Below are positions 52,305 through 61,049 of a stretch of DNA of 64,000 bases, in pieces. The notes below the pieces were generated by a model. It ran no database searches. It was not told the origin of the DNA and saw only the letters and a program-made list of their open reading frames with translations. The stretch is taken from NCBI RefSeq assembly GCF_023703775.1, contig NZ_CP098515.1:62001-126000 (forward strand), in the 5' to 3' direction. The position numbers and the translations under genes are program-made. Positions within the stretch are counted from its first letter, which is position 1, and each line of letters begins with the position of its first letter. Source of the stretch: Haloplanus sp. GDY1. GTDB taxonomy: Archaea > Halobacteriota > Halobacteria > Halobacteriales > Haloferacaceae.

Positions 52305-53549
52305 CTACTCGCTCACCGCTGACGCGGTTCGCTCCTTGAGGGTAGGGCTTCCTGCTTCTATGACGCGCTTTGCAGATACCGAATCGGTATCCACAGGAAG
52401 CGCAGTCTCCACAGGCGTTCGTTCGGAGTGTCCCACTCCTACTTTTTCGATACCGCGAGAAAGGATGTTCCACGCCGCGTTCGCATCCCTGTCCGTCTCA
52501 AACCCGCAGGCAGGACAGGAGTGTTCCCGAACCCACAGCGGTTTCTCCGTCGAGACGCCGCACGACGCGCACTCCTTGGTCGTGCCGCTCGGGTTGACCG
52601 CGACGAAGTGCGTTCCCTCTCGCTTGCACTTGTATTCGAGCAACGAGAGGAACGTCCGCCACGCGGCAGATGCCGTGTTGCGGCTGTTCGACGGCGACTC
52701 CATCATCCCCTTCACGTTCAGGTCTTCTACCGCCACTAGGTCGTACTCCCGAGCGTAGTAGTTCGAGAGCTTGTGCAAGAAGTCGCGGCGCTTTCGCTTG
52801 AGGGTGGCGTGGCGTTCAGCCACGACCTGCCGTTGTTTCTCCCAATTCGCGGAGCCGTTTTCCTTCCGCGAGAGGTCGCGCTGTTCGCTTTCGAGCTGTT
52901 CGCGCTCGTCGGAGAGGTCTGGCGACCCGACCGCCGTGCCGTCGGTGTCGTGAGCGTACGTGAGAATCCCCACGTCGATGCCGACGCACTTCTCGGGGTT
53001 TTCGGGCTTCGCGGGTGGTTCGCGGTCCATTTCGATGCCGAAGGTGGCGAACCACTCGCCCGTCGGTTCCTTCTTGAGCGTGACCTGCTTGAGTTGGGCG
53101 TCGTCGGGGATGGCACGGTGGAGCCGAATCGGTATATCTCCGAGTTTCGAGAGTGATAGGACAGTCTGACCGCCCCTCTTGTCGAGCTTGAAGCCAGACT
53201 GACTATACGTGAAACTGCGGAACTCCCGTGGTGGCTTCCATTTGAGTTGGCCGACGCCGTATCCGTTCTCCTTGAGCTTGGAGAGTCCTTTAACGTTGTC
53301 GAACAACCGTTCAACGACGGTTTGGAGAACTTTCGAGTACACGTCCGAGAGGTCGTCCCACCACGTCTTGAGGTCGGGAAGTTCCGACCGCAGGGTAGTC
53401 ATGGACGGCAATTCGCCGTGGTTCTCTCGGTACTCGTTGAGGCGGTAGCGCGTGTGGTTGTACAGTTGCCTACAAATGTCTCGGTGGCGGTCCAACTCCT
53501 CGCGGTGGGCGTCGGACGGCGTGAGACGGTACTTGTAGGCGTAGTACAT
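52305..53549 (-). CDS. tnpB: TnpB, IS1341 type
   Basis: 414 residues, apparently intact. RuvC residues: CVGIDVGILTYAHD (Asp), YDLVAVEDLNVKGM (Glu) and ETDRDANAAWN (Asp). Zinc finger: ECASCGVS, then HSCPACGFE. There is no tnpA partner, as usual for IS1341-type units. It starts 3 bp after an RHH gene with which it must be co-transcribed. Related broken copies lie at 35890, 56055 and 61082. Confidence 0.92.
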   Translation of the reverse strand: MYYAYKYRLTPSDAHREELDRHRDICRQLYNHTRYRLNEYRENHGELPSMTTLRSELPDLKTWWDDLSDVYSKVLQTVVERLFDNVKGLSKLKENGYGVGQLKWKPPREFRSFTYSQSGFKLDKRGGQTVLSLSKLGDIPIRLHRAIPDDAQLKQVTLKKEPTGEWFATFGIEMDREPPAKPENPEKCVGIDVGILTYAHDTDGTAVGSPDLSDEREQLESEQRDLSRKENGSANWEKQRQVVAERHATLKRKRRDFLHKLSNYYAREYDLVAVEDLNVKGMMESPSNSRNTASAAWRTFLSLLEYKCKREGTHFVAVNPSGTTKECASCGVSTEKPLWVREHSCPACGFETDRDANAAWNILSRGIEKVGVGHSERTPVETALPVDTDSVSAKRVIEAGSPTLKERTASAVSE

Positions 53550-53552
53550 CTG

Positions 53553-53672
53553 TTACTCTCGTTCTTCAATTAGTTCGTCCAGTTTTTCGCGGACAAACGA
53601 CGAGAGGTTGAGGTGTTGGTCCTCAATCCACTCGTCTTGGTCCTCCCGAATGGTGATTGTCTTCCGTTTCAC
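53553..53672 (-). CDS. 39-residue RHH-like protein preceding tnpB
   Basis: Starts at GTG 53672: MKRKTITIREDQDEWIEDQH, then LNLSSFVREKLDELIEERE. This is a minimal ribbon-helix-helix: strand KRKTITI, helix 1, turn NLSS, helix 2. GTG 53672 is chosen because a TATA box lies 25 bp upstream; ATG 53693 would fall on that box. It probably binds the ATGCAC repeats next to the promoter (ATGCACACTATGCACAT) and controls tnpB. Confidence 0.7.
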   Translation of the reverse strand: MKRKTITIREDQDEWIEDQHLNLSSFVREKLDELIEERE

Positions 53673-53675
53673 CGT

Positions 53676-53702
53676 AATGCACACTATGCACATTATATAT
53701 TA
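53676..53702 (-). promoter_or_regulatory. Promoter and operator-like repeats of the RHH-tnpB unit
   Basis: ATTATATATTA (53692-53702) is a strong TATA box for minus-strand transcription, about 25 bp from GTG 53672. Two ATGCAC repeats (53677 and 53686) lie between box and start. Confidence 0.6.
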
Positions 53703-53765
53703 GTGTCTTCGGTGGCGTGGGCCTGTGGGCCGAGCGTCGAACGTGTTTGAGAACTGTGCAGCACT

Positions 53766-53838
53766 GTATCCCCTCCCTACTGCGCTACTCGGTCGCTTTG
53801 CTCCCTGCGTTGCTCCTTGAGAAAGGGGCTTAGTGCCT
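53766..53838 (+). repeat. Orphan IS-end-like repeat, copy 1
   Basis: GTATCCCCTCCCTACTGCGC, then TACTCGG and a GC-rich loop, GTTGCTCCTTGAGAAAGGGG and CTTAGTGCC. Two other copies are at 55319 and 55983 (inverted). The outer parts can pair (CCCCT with AGGGG). Confidence 0.6.
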
Positions 53839-54173
53839 CGATTCAGCTAATCTGGGTGAATTGCTGAAACGGTGGTGGGGGTCCTGAGGCCATTCGTTAC
53901 CCCTCTCAACCCAAATCGAGTGTTGACCACTCTCCAGTTTCCAGTTACGAACTCACTCCGATTCTGGGGTATAATGTTCTTCCAGCTAGATTAATTCCTG
54001 AAATAGCGGTGGGTGTCTCTAACCCTAATTGCTCAGAACCTTATCAAATCTGAGGGAGGAAAAAGATGTGAACTGTTAGATAAGACTACTAGTCGCCGAT
54101 AAGCTCCGGGAACGCTTCGTGTTGAGAAGGGTAGTCCGTCAAACGCGTGTGAACGGCGGCGACGGTATCGCAG

Positions 54174-54584
54174 CTAGGCGGTCGAACTGTCGTACATCTC
54201 TTCGAATGCTTGCTCGCCACGGATCAACTCGTCGACGCCGTCAGTGAGCGTCACCTCACCGAAAACGGTCGCTCGATAATACGTGTACAGGCCGTCCTGT
54301 CCGCGCTCCGTGCGCTGGCGCTTCTCGACGAGGCCGACGTCGACGAGCTTGTTGAGATGGTAGTGGAGTGTACTGTCGTCGATGTCGAGTGCGTCTTCGA
54401 GTTCTTTCGGACTCATCTCACCGTTGTGAACGAGTCGATAGAGGATCTCATAGCGGGTTCGGTGACCGACAGCCGCGTGCATATCGAGGTACTCCTCAAG
54501 GCTAAGAATGCTCTCCTCGGGCAGCAGGTCTGCCGGATCGTCCGGGGCGTCGCCACCAACCGTCCGCGTTTGATCCGTCGCCAT
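54174..54584 (-). CDS. ArsR-like winged-helix regulator
   Basis: 136 residues. Acidic N-tail, then AAVGHRTRYEILYRLVHNGE, MSPKELEDALDIDDSTLHYH (recognition helix) and LNKLVDVGLVEKRQR. The C-terminal helix carries DELIRGEQAFEEMYD. It is divergent from the 54681 gene with a 96-bp gap, so it likely controls both. A TTTTTATACT box (54650-54659) in the gap serves the 54681 gene. Confidence 0.8.
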   Translation of the reverse strand: MATDQTRTVGGDAPDDPADLLPEESILSLEEYLDMHAAVGHRTRYEILYRLVHNGEMSPKELEDALDIDDSTLHYHLNKLVDVGLVEKRQRTERGQDGLYTYYRATVFGEVTLTDGVDELIRGEQAFEEMYDSSTA

Positions 54585-54680
54585 CGTACGTCACGCTATG
54601 CGGCGGAGACGCTTAGTCGTTGTCAAGCCGGAAATTCTCAAAAACACCTCTTTTTATACTCTCGCTGAATAGGGTCCGAT

Positions 54681-55301
54681 ATGCCCGTCGAAATCACGCG
54701 CGAGCTGATCGCTGACCGGTTCGGGCGTGTGACATACGACCGGTTTCTCTTCTATCTGATGGGGCCGTACAAGTCGTTCAACCTCAACTACGTCCTCAGC
54801 GAGGAGGACCGGCGCGAGATCGACGTCGACGATCTTCCTGGACCGTTACGCCGACTCTTCAGGAATAAGGACGACATCAACGCGGCACAGGCACTCTTGC
54901 GACGTGTACAAGGGGAACTTCGGACCGACCCGGGAGTGAATGCATTTCTCGCACTTGACGTCGACATCGACACAGACGACGTCGATGCGGTGACCCAGAG
55001 CATTGAGTACGCACGCTGTAGCAACGCAACCGCGTTCGTGGTGCCGTTTCTTGGCCACAATTTTGGCGTTGGAGAAGAGGCTGGTAGTATTCTCGAAAAT
55101 CTTGCGGCAACCCACGGGGAGCGGTTGATTTTCGTCCACGAGGATGACGTGACGAGTGCGATGATCCGGTCGGCGTCCGTCCGGTGGGATTTGCGCGTTG
55201 AAACCTACGAGACTGAGGACGAACTCGCGGCCAAACTACGGCGGTTCGCCGGCGGAATTATGCATCGCGAACGACGGGGGGAACTCGATCAGTTGGATTA
55301 G
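54681..55301 (+). CDS. DUF7509-like protein paired with a wHTH
   Basis: 206 residues. Begins RFGRVTYDRFLFYLMGPYKS, then acidic text, NAAQALLRRVQGELRTDPGV, NAFLALDVDIDTDDVDAVTQ and ATAFVVPFLGHNFGVGEEAG. Alternating strands and helices suggest a Rossmann-like fold similar to TIR or nucleotide-sugar-related domains. From memory this is the haloarchaeal DUF7509 family, commonly beside a wHTH gene. Function unknown; a defence-related role is possible but not shown. Confidence 0.6.
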   Translation: MPVEITRELIADRFGRVTYDRFLFYLMGPYKSFNLNYVLSEEDRREIDVDDLPGPLRRLFRNKDDINAAQALLRRVQGELRTDPGVNAFLALDVDIDTDDVDAVTQSIEYARCSNATAFVVPFLGHNFGVGEEAGSILENLAATHGERLIFVHEDDVTSAMIRSASVRWDLRVETYETEDELAAKLRRFAGGIMHRERRGELDQLD

Positions 55302-55318
55302 AAGACGATGACGGCGAT

Positions 55319-55391
55319 GTATCCCCTCCCTACTGCGCTACTCGGCCTTCGGCCTGCGTTGCTCGTTGAGGAAGGGGACTTAGCGCCTGAA
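55319..55391 (+). repeat. Orphan IS-end-like repeat, copy 2
   Basis: GTATCCCCTCCCTACTGCGC, then TACTCGGCCTTCGGCCTGCG, TTGCTCGTTGAGGAAGGGGA and CTTAGCGCC. It differs from copy 1 mainly in the loop. It begins 17 bp after the DUF7509-like stop. Confidence 0.6.
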
Positions 55392-55428
55392 AACAATTAA
55401 AACGAATGGGTCCTCCAAGCGGTCCTGT

Positions 55429-55746
55429 TCAGATTAGTTGATTCCATGCGAAGGCGAACGATCTGAGCCACTCGTTTGCAGTTTCTGCTTCGGTATTGCT
55501 AAAACAGTTCGAGAAACTGGCAATTCTGCGCTTTACCTCACGAAAGACACGTTCGACGGCATTCCGATTGCCGTGGCGTTCGTATCTGCAATCGAGGCCG
55601 TGGCGTCGGCAAGCGTCGTTCAGCGGTTTCGCACTGTCGACGAGATCTGTCGGGAGTTGTGCCGGCGAGATCGTTGGCTTGTAGGACATCAGCGGTCGCT
55701 TCGTGATAACCGGACCTCTGACAGAGGTAGAGTGTTGGTTGATCAA
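55429..55746 (-). pseudogene. IS6-family transposase C-terminal fragment
   Basis: RHGLDCRYERHGNRNAVERV, FREVKRRIASFSNCFSNTEA and NEWLRSFAFAWNQLI match the end of haloarchaeal IS6-type transposases, including the last catalytic Glu region. The N-terminal two-thirds, with the other DDE residues, are absent. No terminal repeats were found. Confidence 0.7.
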
Positions 55747-55982
55747 ATATTATCCTCTTTGACTGACTGAATAGGAAATTATCTACAAATAGTAACTAGG
55801 TGTGCTCTCGATGCCAAACCGATGGTGGTGTTCACAAAACTCGTACGGGTCCCTTTTGATCACTACTCCGTATATTAGGACGCGGCTATGGGGGGGCACC
55901 AAGGGGAACGTTGCCGCGTCCCACTAATACTGTTAGCAGGTGCTTAATAAGAGGTGTGGTAGCAGGTAGGGACTCTGTTAAA

Positions 55983-56052
55983 TTTGCCTGAGTTGAGGTG
56001 CTAAGACTTCTTCCTCAACTAGCGACCGGAGTGAGTAGGAGGGAGGAATACA
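55983..56052 (-). repeat. Orphan IS-end-like repeat, copy 3 (inverted)
   Basis: The reverse complement reads GGCGCTGTATTCCTCCCTCC, then TACTCACTCCGGTCGCTAGT and TGAGGAAGAAGTCTTAGCAC, a diverged version of copies 1 and 2. It directly precedes the broken tnpB at 56055. The 55760-55980 stretch holds nothing recognisable. Confidence 0.5.
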
Positions 56053-56054
56053 GC

Positions 56055-56760
56055 GCCACACCCTTCATCGACTCAATCGCACTGACAACACCTCGGCATA
56101 CAGCGAACAGAAACTCCTGCCGAGCCTCATGACGTGGTGGAACAGCCTGAAACAAGTTCACTCGAGCGTCCTACAGAAAATCGTTCAGCGATTATACGAC
56201 ACCCTTTCGATGCTTCGCGGATGCAAAGAGAGCAGCTACTGCGTCGGGACACTCATATGGAAGGCACCGGACGAGTACTGCAGTTTCACCTACAGCCAAT
56301 CCGGCTTCAAGCTCAAGAACACGAGCAGTCGGACGCGACTGTGGCTCTTGACACTCGGAGAAATCCCATTACCTTCCACCGTGACCTTCCCGATGTTGCC
56401 GATATCAAGATCGTCACGGTCAAGCGAGAACCCACCGCCAAGTGGTACGGTATCGTTGACGTCGAAACTCCGGATAACCCGGCGCAGAAGCCGAAGAATC
56501 TGCCGTGTTGAATAGCGGCTTCTGAGTCATAGTGAGACGGGACCGATCTTGAGACTACTCGCACCAACCACTAACAAGCCGACTCAAATTCTGGTTGGCT
56601 CGGCCAGCACCGCTATTCAACAGAGCAGAAGAATGCTGAGCAAGGCGTCGGTTTCGACGTGGGGATTCTCACATACGCTCACGATACGGACGGCACTACC
56701 GCTGAAACAGGAAGCCACTGCCTCAAGCGAGAACTATCAGGCTATTGATAGGGAGTGGTT
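56055..56760 (+). pseudogene. Broken IS1341-type tnpB carrying a MITE
   Basis: Segments in order: HRLNRTDNTSAYSEQKLLPS, LMTWWNSLKQVHSSVLQKIV, YCSFTYSQSGFKLKNTSSRT (frame 1), then ITFHRDLPDVADIKIVTVKR and YGIVDVETPDNPAQKPKN (frame 2). After the MITE at 56500-56627 it resumes with VGFDVGILTYAHDTDGTT, the first RuvC Asp. At least one frameshift and the insertion kill the gene. The C-terminal half is missing. Confidence 0.75.
56500..56627. mobile_element. 128-bp MITE, second copy
   Basis: Left end CTGCCGTGTTGAATAG (56500-56515), right end CTATTCAACAGAGC (56613-56626). GAAGAAT flanks it at 56493-56499 and 56628-56634. Interior resembles the 42247 element (for example GCCGACTCAAATT compared with GCCACTCAAATTT). 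It interrupts a broken tnpB. Confidence 0.85.
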
Positions 56761-56850
56761 CACAGTCAATTTTATCTGAGATGATTACTAGGTACAACAT
56801 GGCAGCGAATACTGCCAGACAGGCTCGGTATGGTCTGTCATGTTTTGCAT

Positions 56851-56877
56851 GCCTCCCCTTAGGGGAGGGAGGCTTTT
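56851..56877 (+). terminator. Hairpin followed by T-run
   Basis: GCCTCCC (56851-56857) and GGGAGGC (56867-56873) pair, followed by TTTT. It resembles both a terminator and the right-end hairpin of IS1341-type elements. The rest of 56770-57024 has no supported gene. Confidence 0.45.
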
Positions 56878-57033
56878 CGTTGACTACGCTTCTGTGTAGT
56901 GATTGTACTTGTAACAAGGAGAGTTAACTCAGGATATCTGATTGTCGTGTCAAACTTTCACGATAAGATCTTGATCTCTCGATATAGATGGATTCCCATC
57001 GTTGAATAGGAGGGAGAGTGTTAAGTGCCACCA

Positions 57034-57660
57034 ATGTCAGATGTTGTCAAGAACACAGATGCAACTCTATTTCTCAAGCCGGCGCAGATTGAGGCCATGC
57101 GTGACGCCGCTTATGAGGGACGCCACGGCCCTCGAAACGATGCGATCATCACACTAGTATACGACACGGGATTGCGTCGTACTGAGCTCACCAAGGTTGA
57201 TCGTAACATGATTGACCTTGACGACGAGACGGTTCGTATCCCTGCAGGGATTCAGAATGACTATTCGAAAATCTCTCCCAAAACTATGACGTTGGAACTG
57301 GATCGAAGTGGTAATCTCTGCACGGTGCAGACACTCCGTGAATGGCTCTCGTCAAGAGGTGATTCATCATCAGCACTATTCCCGAGTCAAAGAACCTCTC
57401 GAATGTCCCCAAAGGCGATCAACGATGTTATTAACCGGTGTGCAGAACGCGCTGAGGTTCGCCCGTTTTCTGTTGAAGGACGTGGGATCCCTTCGGACGT
57501 GTCTCCACAGACACTTCGCCACAGTACTGCGTGGCGGATGCTCCGAGAAGAAGAGGGATACACACTCGATGACGTTCGCAACCGCCTACGATACACGACT
57601 CTTCTCGCAACCAAGAAAGAATATCGTCACTTTCAGACGCTTGAATGCAATCCTTCGTAG
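57034..57660 (+). CDS. Tyrosine recombinase (XerC/D-like), altered active site
   Basis: 208 residues from ATG 57034 (GTG 57025 possible). Only the catalytic domain is present: first Arg in VYDTGLRRTELTKVD, the second box SPQTLRHSTAWRML, and the nucleophile Tyr in TKKEYRHF. The usual His in the H-x-L-R box is Gln, and the later His/Trp position (normally LRHSS) is Tyr in LRYTTLL. The usual N-terminal SAM-like domain is missing. It may be a domesticated or weakened integrase. Next to it is the exported propeller operon. Confidence 0.75.
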   Translation: MSDVVKNTDATLFLKPAQIEAMRDAAYEGRHGPRNDAIITLVYDTGLRRTELTKVDRNMIDLDDETVRIPAGIQNDYSKISPKTMTLELDRSGNLCTVQTLREWLSSRGDSSSALFPSQRTSRMSPKAINDVINRCAERAEVRPFSVEGRGIPSDVSPQTLRHSTAWRMLREEEGYTLDDVRNRLRYTTLLATKKEYRHFQTLECNPS

Positions 57661-57706
57661 AGATCACCACATTTAATTTGATAGCGAAGTGCGCGTTTCC
57701 TGAACA

Positions 57707-60079
57707 ATGACAAATAGAAAATCAGACACACAGAATGATAGAAAACCTGAATTTATGACTAAGGAGTCATCAATACCAAGTCTGCACCGCCGCACGATAT
57801 TGAAATTTGCGGGAACGGGTACCGTGATCGGAGCTAGTGGGCTAGCTAGTGCTCAGAGTGGGGCTACGAACGACGGACGTGAGACATGGACCTTTTCAAC
57901 GGATGGCGCCGTTCAGAGTTCACCAACTGTCGTAGATGATATGGTGTACGTTGGGAGTGATGATAATCATCTGTACGCACTAGACGCTTCTGATGGCACT
58001 AAGCAGTGGCGTTTTAATACGGGTGGGGCAATCTACTCTTCTCCAGCTGTAAGTGAAAGTACGGTCTATATTGCTAGTGAGACTGGTACTGTATTCGCAC
58101 TTAATGCCGATGATGGCACACAAAAATGGCAATTTGAAACTGGACATGATATAAATTCATCACCAACAGTCTCTGCGGGAACAGTCTATATCGGATCCGG
58201 TGACAACAATGTCTATGCGCTCTCTACTTCCGATGGAAGTGAACAGTGGGATACCCCATTTTCGACAGATGGGGTTGTGGACTCATCTCCGACAGTTGTT
58301 GATGGGACCGTCTATATTGGGAGTAGTGACAACAATGTCTATGCGATTGATGCTGCAGAGGGTACTGAACAGTGGAAGTTTTCGACAGGACATTCAGTTA
58401 TCTCATCACCAACGGTGGCTAATGGAACCGTGTACGTCGGAAGCTACGACAGGAATCTCTATGCAATTACTAATGGCTCTCAAAAGTGGAAAACAAACCT
58501 GGATTCCTCAGTATATACCTCTCCCACTGTAACTGACGATTCTGTATATGCAGCAGACTATTCGTTCGGTACCTTGTTCAAACTTGACACCGAAACTGGC
58601 AGCAGGACAGCAATTGCACCGGATGAGACGAGCAACCCCCTCATGTCCTCACCGACTGTTGCTAACGGTGTCGTCTATCTCGGAGATGGCGAAGGAGTGA
58701 TTTATGCATTCGATCCAGACGAGAAAACATCCGATCAAATCAAACAGTGGCAGTTTGAAACGGGGAGCTTAATTGAATCATCACCAACCGTTGTTGATGG
58801 AACCGTTTATATTGGAAGTAACGATGGCTCTATCTACGCATTAGACACAGGGACATCAAGCTCAAGTACTGGAACGCGTGTCCAGTTAGGAACTCTCGGT
58901 CACCACTTTGCCGCGGCCGGTACGGATGATTCAACAGACCAACCCCCGCTTGCTGGACGTGAACAAAAGATCACGACTGCTGAGAAGATCGACAGTCGGT
59001 CTGTTCTTAGTGCTATTGAGTCTCTGTATGGCATCAAGCTTGACGGTGACAAGGAGATGATCAAGTCGACTATCGACGATCTCCAACAGGCCGTAATCGA
59101 TGGGAAGCTTGATCGGCAGACGGCCGAGGAAGCGATCCAGCGGATGCAAGCACTAGAAGACGCCTCGCTATTGACGGTCCACCGTGTTGGTCCGAACACT
59201 CCAGACGATGCCGATTCAAATGGTGATATTAATATTGCCGAAGCAACTGCACGTCCAACTATTGCCACCGCATTCAAGCTCATTCTGATTGTTCTTACGC
59301 TGAAAATCCTTGCGCTGAGTAGTGTGGGAATAGTTGGTACCGCTGCTGTTAGTGCCTCTTTAGATTTCATAACAGGGGCAGTAGATAAGCTCTTGAGCAC
59401 GATGATCGGATCTGATAGCGACGACGAGACTAATCTCAAAGTAGAAGCAAAACAAAAAGCACATGCAGAGGCTCAGGGGATTGTCCAGCAAATCAAAGAT
59501 GGCACAATAGAGACTGGCCAAGCTTTGCTTGACACGATTGATACGGCCGTTGATAAATTAGTTGATATATTTGCGGATAGTATTCGTGCTAAAATTGAAC
59601 TTGATGCTCCCAAAAGCGTCCTAATTCCTGGGACAGGATTACTTCTTGGAGCCGGGCCCTCTGTCTATGGTGCGCTACAGCGGGCGGATCAAGCATTTGG
59701 GGTGGAGGAATTGACATCAACAGGGCTTCGAGGTTCAACTGCGACTGCGACACAATCGATTTACGATGCACGGATATCTCTCGAGGAAAGTATCCAAGAT
59801 GGTATCGATTATCTCAACGAGCTTGAAGCCTTTGCAGCAGACATCAATATTTGGGAAAGATCTCTTCAGTTCGCCCAAGAAGATGAGCCTCCGATTGAAG
59901 AGATTATAGACCTTATCCTCACCATTGGAGATACGCTTGCAAGTGGGATCATTGGTACTCTCGCAAGTCTGCGAACTGCTGTTGCCGGGTATACAATGAT
60001 CGTGTATCTCAAACTGATGCACGGACGGCTGGCAACGGCAGCTATCGAAGGTCGGGAGGTGAATTATCTCAATGTCTGA
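57707..60079 (+). CDS. Tat-exported PQQ-like eight-bladed propeller protein
   Basis: 790 residues. Tat signal HRRTILKFAGTGTVIGASGL, then eight tandem blades of about 42 residues (residues 58-385), each with SSPTVVDGTVYIGS and YALD-type strands ending in a Trp (QWKF, KWQF). A Ser/Thr linker and a helical region follow, including one or two hydrophobic helices near residue 525 (FKLILIVLTLKILAL). The propeller lies outside and the C-terminal part is in or at the membrane. It overlaps the next gene by 8 bases. Propellers of this class scaffold protein complexes; the enzyme residues of PQQ dehydrogenases are absent. Confidence 0.8.
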   Translation: MTNRKSDTQNDRKPEFMTKESSIPSLHRRTILKFAGTGTVIGASGLASAQSGATNDGRETWTFSTDGAVQSSPTVVDDMVYVGSDDNHLYALDASDGTKQWRFNTGGAIYSSPAVSESTVYIASETGTVFALNADDGTQKWQFETGHDINSSPTVSAGTVYIGSGDNNVYALSTSDGSEQWDTPFSTDGVVDSSPTVVDGTVYIGSSDNNVYAIDAAEGTEQWKFSTGHSVISSPTVANGTVYVGSYDRNLYAITNGSQKWKTNLDSSVYTSPTVTDDSVYAADYSFGTLFKLDTETGSRTAIAPDETSNPLMSSPTVANGVVYLGDGEGVIYAFDPDEKTSDQIKQWQFETGSLIESSPTVVDGTVYIGSNDGSIYALDTGTSSSSTGTRVQLGTLGHHFAAAGTDDSTDQPPLAGREQKITTAEKIDSRSVLSAIESLYGIKLDGDKEMIKSTIDDLQQAVIDGKLDRQTAEEAIQRMQALEDASLLTVHRVGPNTPDDADSNGDINIAEATARPTIATAFKLILIVLTLKILALSSVGIVGTAAVSASLDFITGAVDKLLSTMIGSDSDDETNLKVEAKQKAHAEAQGIVQQIKDGTIETGQALLDTIDTAVDKLVDIFADSIRAKIELDAPKSVLIPGTGLLLGAGPSVYGALQRADQAFGVEELTSTGLRGSTATATQSIYDARISLEESIQDGIDYLNELEAFAADINIWERSLQFAQEDEPPIEEIIDLILTIGDTLASGIIGTLASLRTAVAGYTMIVYLKLMHGRLATAAIEGREVNYLNV

Positions 60080-61046
60080 AGTGCCCTCTCACGTTCCAGC
60101 GCTCAGAAACGCTATCGAAAACGAAGAGATTGATCGGGCTGCTGCGGCATACGAACAGCTGTCCCAAACGTCCCTTGAGACGCTGTTGAGCCAGCTTGAA
60201 ACGGCAATAGATGCAGGTCGATATTCTGATGCTAGATTACTGTTTGACCAGATCGTTCGTCAGTATGATTCACTACGCTTGGAAAGTAACAGAATAACCG
60301 CCCGAGTGGAGGCTGCACAGGCCGCCGAGGACACGTCGTTTGAGACAGTTCAAGACTTCTCGGAGTATCTCCGTTCAGCCACTAAAACTGATGTGATTCG
60401 GTCAGAATTCCTCGCAAGTGTTAAAGGATTCATTGAGGCACAAACCGGGGACGGCACGCAATCCCCGCCAAAAGACCAATCAACTGTTCTGCAGACAATC
60501 CAGCAAACGCGCCAGCGAGAACAGAATCGCCAGCAACGCAAATCAACAGTCACATCAGAGATAGACAACCTCTCCGTTCCACCATCATTGGCCATTACGA
60601 ATCTCAAGAAGGGAATGCAAGCTCCCAGGGCCGGAACTACCGTCAATCTGGACGTAACCGTCACGAATGTCGGGGACAGTCCCGTCAGTAGCATCAGCCT
60701 GTCGGTACGCCCCCCATCTGGGGTGACTACAAGTCAATCAAAGAGTAACATTGGCCAGTTGGGCGCAAGTAGTACCACGAGCAAATCTATCACGCTCACG
60801 GGGCAGTCTGCCGGCACGTATTCAATTCCCGTTGATGTGACCGGGAGCGAGGGGACACAGGCTTCAGAAGAGGTGACACTCTCTGTTATGAATGAATCAT
60901 CACTACCACCGAATATCGAACAGTTCGATACGAACGGTGCCCCAGGAATCCAGGTGGACGAAGTCCAGAATGCCATCGCCGCGTTCAACAACGGCAAAAT
61001 CGGAGCTGGTGTCGCACAAGATGTTATAGCGGTATTCAACAGGTGA
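60072..61046 (+). CDS. CARDB-domain protein with dockerin-like end
   Basis: 324 residues, starting inside the previous gene's last codons. A helical N-terminal half (about 160 residues, Gln/Arg-rich linker QQTRQREQNRQQRK) leads to a CARDB-like domain (PRAGTTVNLDVTVTNVGDSP, SISLSVRPPSGV, GQSAGTYSIPVDVT). The last 45 residues (IEQFDTNGAPGIQVDEVQNA, IAAFNNGKIGAGVAQDVIAV) repeat the dockerin-like module of the 39336 protein. It lacks a signal peptide although its domains are of extracellular type; it may be exported with the propeller protein or act on its inner side. Confidence 0.7.
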   Translation: MSEVPSHVPALRNAIENEEIDRAAAAYEQLSQTSLETLLSQLETAIDAGRYSDARLLFDQIVRQYDSLRLESNRITARVEAAQAAEDTSFETVQDFSEYLRSATKTDVIRSEFLASVKGFIEAQTGDGTQSPPKDQSTVLQTIQQTRQREQNRQQRKSTVTSEIDNLSVPPSLAITNLKKGMQAPRAGTTVNLDVTVTNVGDSPVSSISLSVRPPSGVTTSQSKSNIGQLGASSTTSKSITLTGQSAGTYSIPVDVTGSEGTQASEEVTLSVMNESSLPPNIEQFDTNGAPGIQVDEVQNAIAAFNNGKIGAGVAQDVIAVFNR

Positions 61047-61049
61047 ATC

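Larger units (their letters stand above)
52179..53880 (-). mobile_element. IS1341-type tnpB unit between inverted iteron-like repeats
   Basis: GCTGAAACGGTGGTGGGG is found inverted at 52179-52197 and direct at 53863-53880; with flanking bases the match is 22 bp and exact. Between them are an RHH gene and tnpB with its right-end hairpin (CTACCCT 52310-52316, AGGGTAG 52339-52345). The flanking repeats resemble origin 2 iterons, and a further variant (CCTGAAATAGCGGTGGGTGT) lies near 53997, so they may be iterons, not IS ends. Confidence 0.5.

Noticed and set aside
56745-56927. 60-codon Cys-rich frame
   Set aside because: It crosses a terminator-like hairpin and has no plausible start context; probably chance.
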